A DNA stretch of 64,000 bases from Triplophysa rosa (taxonomy: Eukaryota > Chordata > Actinopteri > Cypriniformes > Nemacheilidae), in the NCBI RefSeq assembly GCF_024868665.1, contig NC_079892.1:12253068-12317067 (forward strand). Direction: 5' to 3'. Made by a program: the position numbers and the translations under genes. Each line of letters starts with the position of its first letter. The stretch's first letter is position 1. This document shows positions 1 to 13,700 of the stretch, one piece after another. Below the pieces are notes generated by a model that did not search any database, was not told the DNA's origin, and was given only the letters and a program-made list of their open reading frames with translations.

Positions 1-517
1 TTCAAAGATAAAACATCTTGCAAAGTGGTCTATACTGTGAAATATTACGTTTTTTTCTATCTTAAAAAAATAATGTTTTTGTACATTTTATTATTAGAAA
101 AATAAGTAGACTAAAAATAAGTAAAATAAGTTAATTTTATAATGTATACTTTAGTACAGTTCAAGTATATTTTAAACAATACTTTATGTATTATGTCTCC
201 CAATATCAGTAGAATACTTGTAAGTGTACTATTTTCGATACTACTTGGGACTAAATTAGCCAACTTTTTTACTTTATAAAAGTTTACTTTAAGTATACTT
301 AACATGTAACAGTAGTAAACTTTGAGTGCACAACTTATGTATGTTAGTTTACAACTATGTTCTTCGTTTGTACTGCAACTATAAGTGAACTTTTTGGTAT
401 ACTAGTTTACTAGTTCAATACTTTGCAAACTTTTAGTAGAAACTTTGAAGTATACACTTAGTCATTTTTATACTGCAGGTATACTTATAAGTTTTTTTAA
501 AGAAAACTTAACATACT
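1..517. repeat. AT-rich repeat with palindromic AAGTATACTT motifs
   Basis: The stretch repeats short palindromes such as AAGTATACTT and TAGTTTACTA through about 500 bases and shows no convincing frame. It resembles the interior of a non-autonomous DNA element, whose left end would be outside the window. Confidence 0.45.
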
Positions 518-965
518 TAAGGCCAAATTTACTAAACAGGGCAAAATAGCGATAGAGCACAATTTAAAAACATTTACTAACAAGGTGCACGTTAAAACAC
601 AGACGCAATATCTCAGTTCCATAATGACCAACGCAATCTACCAACAGGAGCGCAATTTTGTGCAGGGTTTAAGACATGCATTTTTTTGGCCGTTAAATAA
701 TGGCGCAAATACCAGTGCAATGACGAATGCACACCTTAGTAAATCGCTTTGCGTGATTTGTTTAAATAGTCTCTTTCCATAAAGTTTGCGTCTGAAAAGG
801 AAACTCCAACAAATGTATATGCAATAAGGTTAGTCGCAAAAACATGTGTCCACGCCTTTTCAGTGCCAATTTTCACTACGTGTCTTTGGTAAAAACTGAC
901 AGTAGTTTTTTTACACCGAAGAGGCGTTTGCGGTGCTGCAAGCTGTTAGTAAATCTGGCCCTTAG
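518..965. mobile_element. non-autonomous DNA element with GGCCAAATTTACTAA ends
   Basis: The left end AAGGCCAAATTTACTAA is matched in inverted orientation by TTAGTAAATCTGGCCCTTA at the right end. It is about 450 bp with no transposase. The ends look hAT-like; no clear duplication was identified. Confidence 0.55.
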
Positions 966-2640
966 TTTACTATTCAAACATTATCTTTGCACTTAATGTA
1001 TACTACTATGTACTATTTAGGTATTATTTTTATACTTGAAATATACTAAGCGTAAATATGATGTATGATCACTATGTAGAAAGAAGATCGCCTTCAGTTA
1101 TACACATTTTATTTACTCTAAGCTATGAGTACATGTAAGTTTATAAGACAGTGCAAAAATATGTGAAAAAGTATTTAATCAAAAAGATGACATTTACATT
1201 TTCACCATTAAAATGATTAAAAACAGGTATGTTTGCTTGACTATCTGTGGGGATGTAAAAGTCTAACAGCAAAATTATAACTTCAGGGTCATAACTACAG
1301 TGGGAGGTAAAATAACTTCACGGGGGCTTTTTGGGCGGGTCGATTGTCACTCTTTCTGACAAAAGCCATTCTGAAGGCACAGGAAGTGAAGTATGAAAAA
1401 TCACCTGTCATGTGCCCGTGGGTCATCGGTCATGGGAAACAAAGAGCATTTGAACTCGTCTTTCAAAGGCTGAACCCCTCCTCCCCGCCCTTCCGAGCTC
1501 TCTCGTCCGACAGATATCCAAACACGAGGAACAAAGATGCTTTCAAAACCTTCACTTTCATCATTCTACCCCGTCAAAGAGCTTCAGACGACAGTGCAAA
1601 TACTGAATGACATTCTTGTTCCATTTCAAATTGATCAGAATAATAGAAAGTAGCCTTGATTCAAAAACACGTGTAGATCCCAAAACCCAAAAGGTTTCAA
1701 ACCGTATCCAACAGATGTTGTTGAAATGTAGCCAGCACATCTTCTCTATGAATAAAGCACTGTTAGTGTTTTGGACAGGTGTAGGTTGTAGTGAACAGAT
1801 TATTACAAACCGGTTTGTGTGAATGAACATGTTGGATGGATTCCAGACAGGGAATCATTGCCCATAGGCATCGGATAAACTGGAATTACAGGATACTTTA
1901 AACAACTACTAACAACATTATACTACATAAATTAATTCACCAATTCACAGTACTGAACCATTTAAATACAGTATGTATTTACGGCATTAAAAATGTTTTA
2001 TTCAATGTATGCTTATATATGTGTTTGTGATGTGTATATTTACTGTATATGTATAAAAATATACAAACATACATATATATATTGAATCTTGGAAATGTAT
2101 TACTTCTTAACCAGAAAGTAGCACTGAACAGCTAACAAAATGCAAATTGTGCTATGAATAACGTTAGAATTATTACGATTATTTAGGTTTAAATAATCTG
2201 CGGTGACACGTCAAAATAAAAGTGTGGTTAACTAGAAAAAGTTATAACACACATTTTTCCACGTTTTTTATAATTCGACCACTTAGTATATTATTTACTT
2301 TAGTAAATTGAAGTTAATGTGCTAGTAAAATTATAAAAATACTTAAAAAAAATATTACTTGGTTAAAAACAGTATTTAAATTTAAATAGACTTGAAAACA
2401 AAAGGAAAAAAAGAAAATGTACTGGTAAAATGGTTTATTAACATAGTTACGTACATTATACCCTATTTTTACAGATCTTTTCCCCCTGGATGGTTCAAAG
2501 TATCCACTGTAGGTTTTTTAATATAGTTTATAAGTGAATACTATAGTTTACTGAAGTATTTTTTCATGTGGTCAAATATATTACTTACTATTGTACACTG
2601 AAAGACGGAAAATACAGAATCCAGAAAAACAAAAACGTAT
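966..2640. other. AT-rich intergenic DNA, no gene seen
   Basis: Mostly A/T-rich. At about 2212-2245 a CGTCAAAATAAAAGT segment matches the interior of the hAT copies at 35.7 and 38.3 kb, so an old fragment of that family is present. A GC-richer patch at 1340-1560 has no supported coding content. Confidence 0.5.
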
Positions 2641-3600
2641 ATATACATTTCTATCGCGCTGATTCAAGGTCCAACTGCACATTTAAAGACATTACAATGA
2701 TGTACGTCATGTTCATTTAAGAAATTTCAAGAAATGAAATGTACTTGGATGCAAAACAAACAGCCGTCAAACACAGCTAGCTCTTGTTCTGCAACTCTTT
2801 TTAGCGCCTCAGTGTGCTGATAACGAAACAGCGCATCTACTGGCGTAATGCCGCAACTGCAGTTACAAATGACAGTCTGATAAATGCACGCAGCATTTCT
2901 TGTGAAGACACCCGACATAATTTTGGCGAGTGAGTGTTCCCACCAAACGGGACTTCGCGTGTAGTGGGACACTTGAACATTTTGAGTTTACTTGCTTCGT
3001 TCGCGCGTGAAATTCACTTCAGAACAGACGCGAATTACCGTCATGGGAGGGGCTTCTGCCAGGCGGCTCCAGTCTCGTATATATATATATAGCTCAAATT
3101 TAGTAAAGTTCGTTTTTTACAATTTACCTGATTGTCCGACCTCCTCACTCACTTTCTTCCAAGCAAGATCCTTTTTATTCCTGTTTCGATAAAAGTAAGA
3201 TGTATCGTACAGCTCCGGGTATCCACATACAGCGACGATGATTTTGTCCTCCATTTTTGTTTCGGATATCTGCCTCCGCTCGCTACGTCATAATCACGTC
3301 ACTACTAGAGCAAGCTCCTGATTGGTTAACGCGGCGCGAATTTTCACCAATGTTCAGATTTTTCAACTCGCGTGTCAAGCGCCCGAAACGTTAAATTCGT
3401 GCGGCGTCATTCGCGGCGCCTCATTCGCGCGAATCGCGCCGCAGGATGTCCTATCGCGTCTTTGCATTGACTTAACATGTAAATCACTTGCGCTTAACGC
3501 TTCATTTGCATTTGGTGGGAACGCAGCTTTAAGTGGCACGACATTTGACGGAGGCGGCCGCCTCCGTCCCTGCAAAACCCTGCAGATTTGGAAAGTTGAA
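2641..3600. other. CpG-rich segment, probably an old DNA-transposon fragment
   Basis: CpG content is locally high (many GCG/CGC around 3310-3500) with a GGGAACGCAGC motif near 3517, which recalls PIF/Harbinger-type fish elements. No host exon with convincing splice sites or homology was found on either strand. Terminal repeats were not located. Confidence 0.3.
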
Positions 3601-4059
3601 TAACAAAAACCACCAGAGAAATCTAAGCTGGTGAGTTCTTGTCTAGTGCTACACAAACCAAGAAAGTTGTTCCTTGTGGTTAAACTGTAACCTACTTGTT
3701 TAACAACACCCGTGTAAACTATTTTCAGGGTAGTTGTTAGTATGTCACAGGTCAACAAACATATGGGTCAAAGGACAATGTTACCAAGAAGGTCATTATC
3801 TAACGCTATGATTCATATATTTTACAGTATAATAAGTTACTTCGGATAAAAGCATCTGTCAAACACATAAAATATAAATATCCTTTGTTCGATCTTTTGA
3901 AACCAAACAAACTTTTAATTAGAAATATTTTCTTTTCCAATCTAAACTTTTTAACCTAACATACTACTATGTTCTACTCAAATAGTGTGCTTGGGCTGCT
4001 TTTCTTTATAATAAACACGAGGAATCACCTGTTCCTCCTCAAGAATATTTACTACTCAT

Positions 4060-4073
4060 GTTACCATGGTAAC
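4060..4073. promoter_or_regulatory. perfect RFX X-box palindrome
   Basis: GTTACCATGGTAAC fits the RFX consensus at every position. It lies 6.6 kb beyond the 3' end of lrrc56 and about 15 kb from its promoter. Function unknown. Confidence 0.4.
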
Positions 4074-4194
4074 ACAAAAATGTGTTCCCAATTGTCATGA
4101 CCAAGCACCCTTAAGCGGTTAGATAATTAGAAAAGCTTTTAAAGGATGAAATACATCTTAGTTGGGTAGAATTGGGTCTAAGTATAGTTACATA

Positions 4195-4437
4195 CACTGT
4201 AAAAAAAACATAATTTTACAGAATTCAGTTTTTCTTTTACGAATTTTCTTTATGTATTTTTGAAATATGGTCAAAACATGTAAAATTACAGAAAAAGACA
4301 GAAAATTTACAAGAAAAGGGGGAAAACAATTTATTATATATCCATATATACAGTAAATTTAAAGGAATTTTTTTTTTATTTTACGGTATATTTTTGTCAC
4401 ACAAACTGTTTTTTTACTGAATTTTTTTACAGTGCAT
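4195..4437. mobile_element. small MITE with CACTGTAAAAAAA ends
   Basis: The segment starts CACTGTAAAAAAA and ends TTTTTTTACAGTG, an inverted pair enclosing about 240 bp of A/T-rich DNA without coding capacity. Confidence 0.5.
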
Positions 4438-5617
4438 GTTTTTCATCTTGTACTTTCACCATCTTTTTACATATCAACATCAACGTTTTTTCAACCAACT
4501 CACCAGAAAAGCATTTATGCTAAAAACAAGCCATGACAAACCAGGTTACTCACCTACAAAGCACCTACAAAGCGCAAGACTCACAAGGTTGAGAGCAAGA
4601 AGCAGTTGAGGTTTCTGGATGGCATCTGATTTAATATGTGAGAGTGCGTGTGAAATATCAGTAGGGGCCGGGCAGACAATCTGAAGTGGTGCCGCCATTC
4701 CGTTGCCCGGGAGACCGATGCGCTTTCAAAGAAACTGACCAATGGCAGAGCAGTGCAATTGTGCTGGGACAGGAGTCACATGACCAGTGTTTGAGCAACA
4801 CAAGAAATGATGAGTGGGATTGGGGTGGGTAAGAGTTGTCGGGCGTTTGGGGGTGGAATGGGGGCTCTTCAGAGTGTCACAAAAGAATCAGGCTGTGAGC
4901 TGTCCCACCGCGGTGAGGCACCAACTTTTTCTTGAGACCAAGTCCAACGCTCTTTAGAAGTTACTACGATTCTGTTTTTTGTAATTTGTAATAAAAAAGC
5001 ACTTAAAATGTAATAATAAACATCATTCTGATTTTATTCTATTGTTTAAATGATGTCATACTGTTATTTCACAAGGGTTGTGATTTAAAGGGTCAACCGA
5101 TCAATTTTTCTTTGATTGATCTGTTTGTGACAGGAATGCTGATAAGCCAGAAACAAAACGTGCAACCTTGAAGATTTCAAGCAGGGCGGATAGATTCAGG
5201 CAGATAATATTGATTTATACCGAACAGATCTGCATAAAGAGAACAGAGCAACTGTTTAAATGAAAAGATCACTCAAAAACGAAATCTGTCACTGTTTGCT
5301 CACCTCCGCGTCCTTTCAAACTTCAAATATTTTTTTTCATAAAACATGAAAGATCTTTTTTATGCTGTCTAATGTACAGCTCTTTTCTAAACAATAGTGA
5401 ATGGAGGCTGGTGCCTTTTGGGTTTCAAAAAGAACTCAAAAAGAACAAAAAAAAGCACCATAAAGGCACAATATAAATAGTCCATATGAAGTCTTCTGCA
5501 GTGCACTTGTCATTTGGACATTTTTATGCCATAGCCTACTTGCGTTGCTTTATGTCCTTTTTTAAGCCCCAGTCCCTATCCACCCTCATTGTATGAGCAA
5601 GATTTGGTTGGGTTTAC
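4438..5617. other. intergenic, no gene seen
   Basis: A less repetitive, GC-moderate patch (about 4540-4930) could be single-copy regulatory DNA, but no exon or terminal repeat is recognisable. Confidence 0.35.
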
Positions 5618-7032
5618 AGGGCACTACACTGCGACCATTTCAGTTGCATGTGCGACCGGAAATTAGTCTGTGCGACCGTGAAAAAATATTTAGGTGCACT
5701 GGTGCGACTGGCCCGATCTAAACTCATAACCCATTTAAATACAATTAAAAAAAATATGATTCCCAAATGTGCCTCCATATATATTACGTGACATGCACTG
5801 CGATTGGCTGCTTTTCATGCTACTCAACTGAGCGGCGTTTGCTGTTATGAGAAAGGAAAATATGCTTACATGCCATTTAGAGCTTTGCTTTTCACTTTCG
5901 GTTCTGAGGTGATGTTAGTCTGTACCTGACTGTGCGTGTTTCATCAGGTGTGTGTCTGGCATAACTGACACAAGTTGGACGCAGGATAAATGATTCTGTG
6001 TGGCGATGCTTTGAACCATCGCATTAACATCTAAAACTCTTGGAGAACGCAGGAAGCGCTGCTTTCTCACCATCTCCCGTTGCTCACACTCGTAAATTAT
6101 ATTTGTGGAAGACAGAGAGCCGCGACTTCAGAAAAGCGGCCAGTATGATATGCGTGCATCATCCGCGCTCGCGGCGCTTGCTTGTGCATCCAGTGTCCAA
6201 GCACAAAAACGCGTAAACCAATGAACAAGTGACTTTTTTGTCATAGGAATAAACGTTTTTTAAGTGTAATGCACCGCAACAGCCAAGTGACCTTCCCCAA
6301 ATGACAGTTTGGGAACCACATACTGTGAGAGCCAATATGGACCAACTGCCCACTATATATGATAAATATTCCCAACGAGTTATTACAGAAACAATTTATT
6401 AAAGTATTGTTTTTGTCGTCTTTGTCCCCACCACTTTTCAAAACAAAGTTACGCCACTGTTTGGTTGAGAATTGGCTGCGTCTGATCTTCCTCTTTTGTT
6501 TAGAGCTGGCTGTCACAAAGGCAAGACACAAAGTTAGTAATGTGCAAACGGATGTCATCGTTTGTAAATCTCGAATCAAATGTTATTAATTAGGCATATG
6601 TATATTTAATATGATTTAGTATATTAGTTTATTAGTATATTTTAATGATTCCCTGCGACTTTCTGTTTGTCTGTATTCTGTGGTGGACAGTAGGCTACAG
6701 TATAATAAGGTTATTCAGATAAACTTGGCGCAGTGAAATGAAACTGTAATGTGGTTGACAGATCTGGAACTACTTTGTAGGTGTGCGCTTCCTGAAAAAC
6801 AATGCACACCCTTAGACTGTTCGCCAGCCAATCACAATGAAGCATTCAACAGCCCCCTTGGTACAATCAATAATAAGCAATAAGCGTAGTTTATCATGCT
6901 TTCCCATACTTTGTGCATGTTATACGGTGACAAATTAATGTTTCTTTTTTTAAAAACTTCAATTGTCTGTGCTCCTAAATTATTTAATTAAGGAGCACAA
7001 GTGCCCCTAAAAAAATAAGTTACTGTAGAGCC
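5618..7032. mobile_element. non-autonomous hAT-like element with CAGGGC ends
   Basis: The left end CAGGGCACTACACTG pairs with ACTGTAGAGCCCTG at the right. Repeated 'gcgacc' phrases near the left are typical of an abundant fish hAT-type family. No intact transposase. A target duplication is not evident. Confidence 0.5.
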
Positions 7033-7687
7033 CTGGTTTAATGATATGAGGATGAAGGGCAAAAATAAAAACAGAATATTCATTTTTGGGTGACCAAGTT
7101 TTTTAACAGGAACCGTTTTGTCTAAAGATATCTCCTAAAAATAGTAGGAATGATTTGATAAGGAAGTGATATCACTTTATTTTGGAATAGGGCAGTCATT
7201 TATTTCCACTCAACTGACTGAACTGTCAGTTCAACCAGTACCCAGTAATCCAAAAATCTAAGATTTGTGAAGGGCAATTCCCAACATACCTCTCTCACGG
7301 GAACAGCAGAGTGCACTCAAAAGGCACAGTAACTCATGTGTAATGCGAAGTGGTCCCCTGAAGAAGTACGTGCTATCTCCAGCTGGTAGATAAGCCCTTT
7401 TTGTTCTCGTCTATCATCTAGCAGCTGGACAGATGACTCACTATGAGCTTTTGCCGGAGGATGAGACCGACACTATTAGATTCCCATGTCAACCTTTATG
7501 GCAGAAAAGTTTTATACATGAGGAACTCAGTAAATCACGTAGGAGAAGAGTACGCAATTAATTTTTCATTAAAATTGTTATCATTTAATGATTGGCATTA
7601 CAAAGGAATACAGTATAATAAATTGTTTAAAGGTGCAGTAAGCATACAGTATTTTAGAAATAAAGCTACGTTCAGCATACTTATACT

Positions 7688-8122
7688 CAGGGCCAACAGG
7701 CAAAACAGGCGATTGCCCGGGGCTCCAAAACAACGTGGGGGCCACAAAATAAAAAATGATTTTGCTATTACACCAACCGCACATACGCATTCAGGTGGAA
7801 ATAAGCGCTACATGCACAGGGACCTTATTGAATAACAGGAACTGTGGTAAAATTCTATAGAATTTACTATAGTAAGGTTAAATTCCTTGTCTTCACTTAT
7901 CTGTTTAACTGTGTTTATATATTTGTATTTGTACATACAGTTGTTGCACTATAACAGCTTTGTTTAATAAGTTGCACTTAATAAACACTTCTACACGGAA
8001 ATATATAAATTGTCATTTTTGTTTGTTTTATTTTCACTTGAAAAATTGCAGTGCTTAGATCATTTTTAAACCAGTGGGGCACATTTTCATGGTCTTGCCT
8101 AGGGCCCCACAACCCGGCCCTG
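7688..8122. mobile_element. hAT MITE with 8-bp target duplication
   Basis: The ends CAGGGCCAAC and CCCGGCCCTG are inverted, and CTTATACT occurs on both sides (7680-7687 and 8123-8130), a perfect 8-bp duplication. Non-coding, about 435 bp. Confidence 0.8.
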
Positions 8123-8130
8123 CTTATACT

Positions 8131-10005
8131 CAGCAAATCCTTGCTATTTCTGTAGTATGTTGCACGTATACTGTGCAAAGTATGTGAATTTGTTTTCATC
8201 GAATGCCTGACTCAAAGCAATGTACGACTCTGAACTCGATTTAAAGTGTTGTACGACTCTAAAATCGACTCAAATTTGGACAAAGACAGCACAGTGTGTT
8301 AGCTGGATTTGGAGTGCATACTGACCCCTAGTGGCACGAACAAACAAAACGCTCTTATCGCAGATGTCTCTCACCCATGATAAATTTATACTGCAAGTGC
8401 CAGTCCCTTATGAAAATGAACCATGGTTTAAGTATAGTAACCATAATTATCTGCAATATAACAATATAATATAACAATAAACATCTGGCACAGCCATAGT
8501 AACCACACCTTTACCATTGTCTCACTAAAGTACCTGTAGTTCAGATATGATTTTTGTAGTAAAACTTTGGTCATACAAATGGTTACGGTTATGATAAAAC
8601 CATGGTTAATGGTTAAAGGGATGACAAAAAAAGAAAAAGAAGGAGACTCTATTAGGCATTTATTAAAATATTTTTTACATCAATCACCTGCCACATGTAA
8701 ATACTGACTTGAAGACAAGGTGCACAACTGACATGACACAAAGCATCACATCACAACTGCAGCTATGCGCTGTTATCATTTGCTCACATCAGCTCTATGA
8801 CAGTGATGGGTTATCTGTATGCACAGAAAGCAGACATTTGACATCAGATGCTTTAGTCACTGCTTAGTTACATGACACAGACAAACCGGAAATCATACGC
8901 TACTTTAATGCATACCAAACAATTGTATCTTTCATTTTTTTATCGCGATCTATACAGCATGTTCACAACCAAGCCACGTTTAAAAGTGTGTGCATCACTG
9001 CATCAAACAACCAAATATAGTGACGTCTCTAGGTAAATGATTTACTAAGAAGCAGCTGACGTCAGTGTGAAGTGAGTTCTCTTCACTTAGTAGTTTAGTA
9101 ACGTTACAGGTGTTTGTAATGTAAATACAGCGTCATTTTAACAGTACAAACTTCATGTACCTATTTCTCAAACTATAACAACTAAAGATGCATCAGTACT
9201 GTACTTACCACTAATGCGCTGCATTTCCCCGCACTTTATAGCACATACTCTTCAGTATTTTCTCCATTTCGTTCAATGTAAAAGAAATCTCAACACGCAC
9301 CAAACGAGCGACGCAACGCAAGTGAACGCGACGCTCAGTGGATCGAACCTTGACGTCGCACTCGTTCGACCAATCACAGACTTCGTCGCAAGGAGCCTTT
9401 AGTTTATCGTAAAGAATTTTTTTGAAATTATGTAAAAAGTGTGATACAAAAAAATGTTCGTTTAATATAGTAATGATGCACAAAATGCTAGACTGTCATT
9501 TTTATCCTGCAAAAGTGTCATTTTCACCCTAAAACAAAACAATATGAACACTTGCTTTTATTGACTAATGTCTCGATGTGGTTGTTTGCTCTTAGATGTT
9601 CCGGAAGCATGTAAACAGTAAGACGAAAAACGGTAAGGCCCACAAACAAATCTTGAACTATTAAAGAGGATTGTTAAAGCTCTACATGATTTAGTATGCC
9701 TTTCAGAAACTGTAAACGTATTAATAAAATAAAAAACTGGAGGCAGGGGGGTTCATCACGGTCAGGATGATGATCTGCAGCACAAATTGCTGTTATCTGA
9801 GATGTCATAGGTGGAAATATTTCAGTGACACGTGGAATAACAGTCTTGCACCTGTGGCTGCACGCTTTACCAGCAAGACCAGACATGTCGAAAAATCTGA
9901 CGGAGAGGATAGCTTGCTGCAGGAGATCAACGGGAGGAGAACATTGACATCAACATCACATCAAATATAGTGCCATAAAACTAGTTCACAGATTAAATTA
10001 AAATT
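8131..10005. other. intergenic, no gene seen
   Basis: A CpG-enriched patch at about 9285-9395 stands out but gives only short frames. The remainder is A/T-rich without clear element ends. Confidence 0.35.
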
Positions 10006-10215
10006 CTTTCATTATTTACTCATGTCACTCCAAACACGTATGACTTTCTTCTGCAGAACACAAATGAAGATATTTTGAAGAATGCTGGTAACCAAACAAC
10101 ATTTATTATAAACACAAAGCCAAACATTTATGAACACAAAGCCGCAGAGACATTTCTTTTGTGTTCCACAGAAAAAAAGTCATATACAGGTTTTCAACAA
10201 CATGAGGGTTAAAAA
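10006..10215. mobile_element. MITE of the 'ATAGTTCACCC' family, degenerate
   Basis: Shared body phrases (CAGAACACAAATGAAGATAT, TGGTAACCAAACAAC, GTGTTCCACAGAAAAA) match other copies in this window, but the terminal motifs are eroded. Confidence 0.55.
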
Positions 10216-10718
10216 AATCATATAATATATATATTTTTTAGGGGGCGGGGTATTTTTAACTACACATGTATACTGTGCAATAACCTGTTTCTTTGTATTA
10301 GTGTTTGTGTTATGCATAGAAAAACACGTCTGCAAAAAACAGCTGTAAGCAAAAACTTGCAAAATGGGCATGGCGCCCCCTAGTGATCGATCAATGTAAG
10401 TGACTTCATCCAAACGCCATCCAGTGTTATATGGTGTATATAGGACCTCACACCATTACTTATTTCTGTTCACCTAGAATATTAAAAAGTAAAAGGTTGT
10501 ATAAAAGTACAATAAATGCGTCCCTTGTAAACAATGTACTTTTTTGCAAAATGAACTAATTTAATTCCAGCTTTGCTGTCAATGCATTCCAAATGGACAG
10601 ACGGTTTAAGAGAACATGGTTACTTTTTAACAAAGACTTTCCTTTAACTCCCAACAAAGTTCAACATTTCTGAGCTGCTGTAGGCCTGCATGCATAACGG
10701 TGTCTGTTTTACAATCCA

Positions 10719-13700
10719 TTATTCCAGGAATCCATTTCCTCTGTCAGGCAGGAGGGTCCGGTTCGGTAACCTCTGCAGTGCAGCTCTGGCTGTTCGTGGA
10801 CGTGTGGGGGTAAGTTGATCCGATGTGTTAGAACGTATGATTGGTTTATGCCAGTTATCTAGTTGTTGATGATTCCCAGTAGATTCTGACCTATATAACA
10901 TAAAACATATTTATTAGCTGATGCTGTAGTCAGAAATGCAATTTGAAATGCGATTTCTCATTCAAACATGCATGTCTTGTTAAAGGGATAGTTCACCCAA
11001 AAACATTCACCCTCATGTCATTCCAAATCTGTATATGACTCTTTCTTATGTAGAACACAAAAGAAGATATTTTGAGAAATGTCTTAGCGTTTTGTGTTTA
11101 TACAATGGAAGTCAATAGGGTCCAATGTTGTTTGGTTACCAACATCCTTCAAAATATCTTCTTCTGTCTTCTGCAGAAGAAAGAAAGTCCTAAAGGCTTT
11201 GTATGACATGAGGGTGAATAAATGATAATAGAAGTTTCCATTTTAGGTGAACTACCCCTTTAAATATAGAAATAAAAACATACCATTGTGCTCGTAGAGG
11301 TGAGACCCCAAGACTAGTGGATGGTCTCCGTGTTTTTTTAAGAATTTGAGGCGACACCGTTTTCACAGTGGTACTCTGGGGATCCAAGGATGAGTTTGTT
11401 TTTAAGGCTTCGAGATTAGACATCAGGTTGTCCTCTGACGGCCTCGAAATGCAGATTTCACCATTATGAGGTTTGAGTCTCCTAGCGCGACTCGGTGTTG
11501 TCCTCCGGCCAGCATGGGGAGCCACTGCGTTCAGTGGGGGTGAAGGAGACATGTCTGATGATGAGAGCCTGAATACCTCCTGAGATTCTGTGCCGTGTTG
11601 AAACACATCTGAAACGAGACGGATGAAATACATACCAAGGGTCGCTTCAAATGCATATTTGTTTCCAAATATAAGATGAAATTGTATCGTTTTTCATAGT
11701 TGTGTAAGAGAAAGATAACCTGGTGAGAGAGACGGAACAAACGTTGTATTCCTGCAGACAGTCCGTTCATCCTCTTCATTCCTAGTGATGTCATCACTCA
11801 TAAAACTATGATTGTGACCGCCTTCATCATCTTCATTTCCATCACCACAGTGCGAGTGTTTCATAACCTGGGGCTGCCGGTCCTTCTCGATAGATGAAAG
11901 ACGTCTGTCAGGGGCCAAAAGACAAACAGTTTACAACAACAGTAGTACGCAAATGACTAATAGAAAGTGTGCGAGTGGTTTGATAAAAGATCAATACTTG
12001 TTATGTTCGATCCTCCAGCTTCTGAGCTCTGCATAAACATCAATGCGGTCCTGACCGCTTGGCTGTTCATTGTCATACGAGTGTTCAGGAATGTAACTAC
12101 TGAGCCGCGTGCTGGGTCGGGTTTGAGAATGAGAGTTTTGAACCTGGACATGTGAAAGGTAAGAAACTTATAAACATGACACCTTTGACTATTGTCATTT
12201 TTCCTACTATGGTAGTCAATGGGGTCCAAGTACTGTTTGGTTACAAGCATTCATCCAAATATCTTTCTCTGTGTTCGACCAAACAAAGAAATTTATACCG
12301 ATTTCGAACAACTAGAGAGGGAGTAATTCATGACAGAATTTTCATTTTTGGGTGAACTGTCCCTTTAATCTCACTTTTGTGTAACATAGTTTAGTAGATC
12401 AAGCTAGCATTCCATTTTGGGGAGAATTATTCCTTTAAGGAATTCATTAATATCTTTAAATAATATCATTAATTGGTGTTGAGGGTGGGATCTGTATTAT
12501 TAAGTTGACCGTTTTTTTCTGTCTCCTTGCACGAGCAGCCTGTAGTGGATTCCCGCAGAGAACACTGCCAAAACCTGTGGAAACATTTCACATGTTAGAA
12601 ACATGTCACAACTTTTATTGCACTTATGCTTTTTGTTGTCCTTATGTTGTTCCAATTGCTTCCATTGTTTACCTCATTTGTAAGTCGCTTTGGAGAAAAG
12701 CGTCTGCTTAATGACTAAATGTACATGTAAATATGTCACTTTTTCAAGCACAGCTCACAAACTAAAACATTGCAGTAGCACCCCCTACTGTACTCATTTT
12801 GAAATTCCCACCTCATTCCCTAAACCATCAGGGCTTTAGTTTCGGCTGATACTGTGTGTTTAGCTTCTACATCTTCTACTCAAAACCCTTCACAGTCCAA
12901 AGAGAAAAAACATATCTTCCTGCTACAGATTCGCATGTCACATGACGCCGCCATGTTGGGAAGGGCAAGACTACATAATCGTGCAAGTGATGTTTGTAAT
13001 GTCAATTAAAATCTATGTGGATTACAAAAATGCTCTGTCTCCATTGCTTATCAAGCATTGAAGCAGCAATTTAAACGTTATTGTGCTCCCCCCAAAAACA
13101 TATTGACACGTGATCATAACATTGCAGCTACCACAAAGGTGGCTTGTGACTGTGTTGATGCCATGTGAGTGGACGTAATTTCACAAATTTCAATTCAAAA
13201 TAATTATGTAATTATGTAAATAATTTATTTTTGCAAATAATTTGTCTTGTGAACCTTCAGAGTTGACATGCTCATGCATTTCACAACACTGAATATCAAT
13301 ATTAAAGGGGTCATACGTGTTTTTCTGTGTCTTTGGTGTGTTATAAGTTGCCTGTGCATGTACTAGACGTAAAATTGCTAAATGAAAGTGTGGGAACAAA
13401 AGATGCATTCTATCTAAAAGCGAATGCTCACCCAGACCTGCCTGAAACCCCTCGTGTAACCACACCCCCACAAATCTACGTCAGTTCGTGGTATGATTTG
13501 ACTAAGACTGCCCAAATGTATACGCAAGTAAGGTGGGCGTACCTGTCAGTACAACTGCTTTGGAACCTGATGTTCCAAATATAGTAAGAGGCGTTACATT
13601 TCTGTCACACGCTTGCAGTATTCGACCAATCACTACGCACTGGTTAACTGGCCAATCATAGCACACCTCGCTTTTCAGAGCCATGAGCTTTGTATAAAAT

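Noticed and set aside
1344..1610. Possible exon in the GC-richer patch
   Set aside because: Short frame, no splice context and no recognisable motif on either strand.
3375..3758. 127-codon minus-strand frame in the CpG-rich patch
   Set aside because: No recognisable domain, no splice or promoter support, and the patch looks transposon-derived.
7443..7835. 130-codon plus-strand frame
   Set aside because: It runs from unique DNA into a hAT MITE with defined ends (7688), so it has no conserved coding content.
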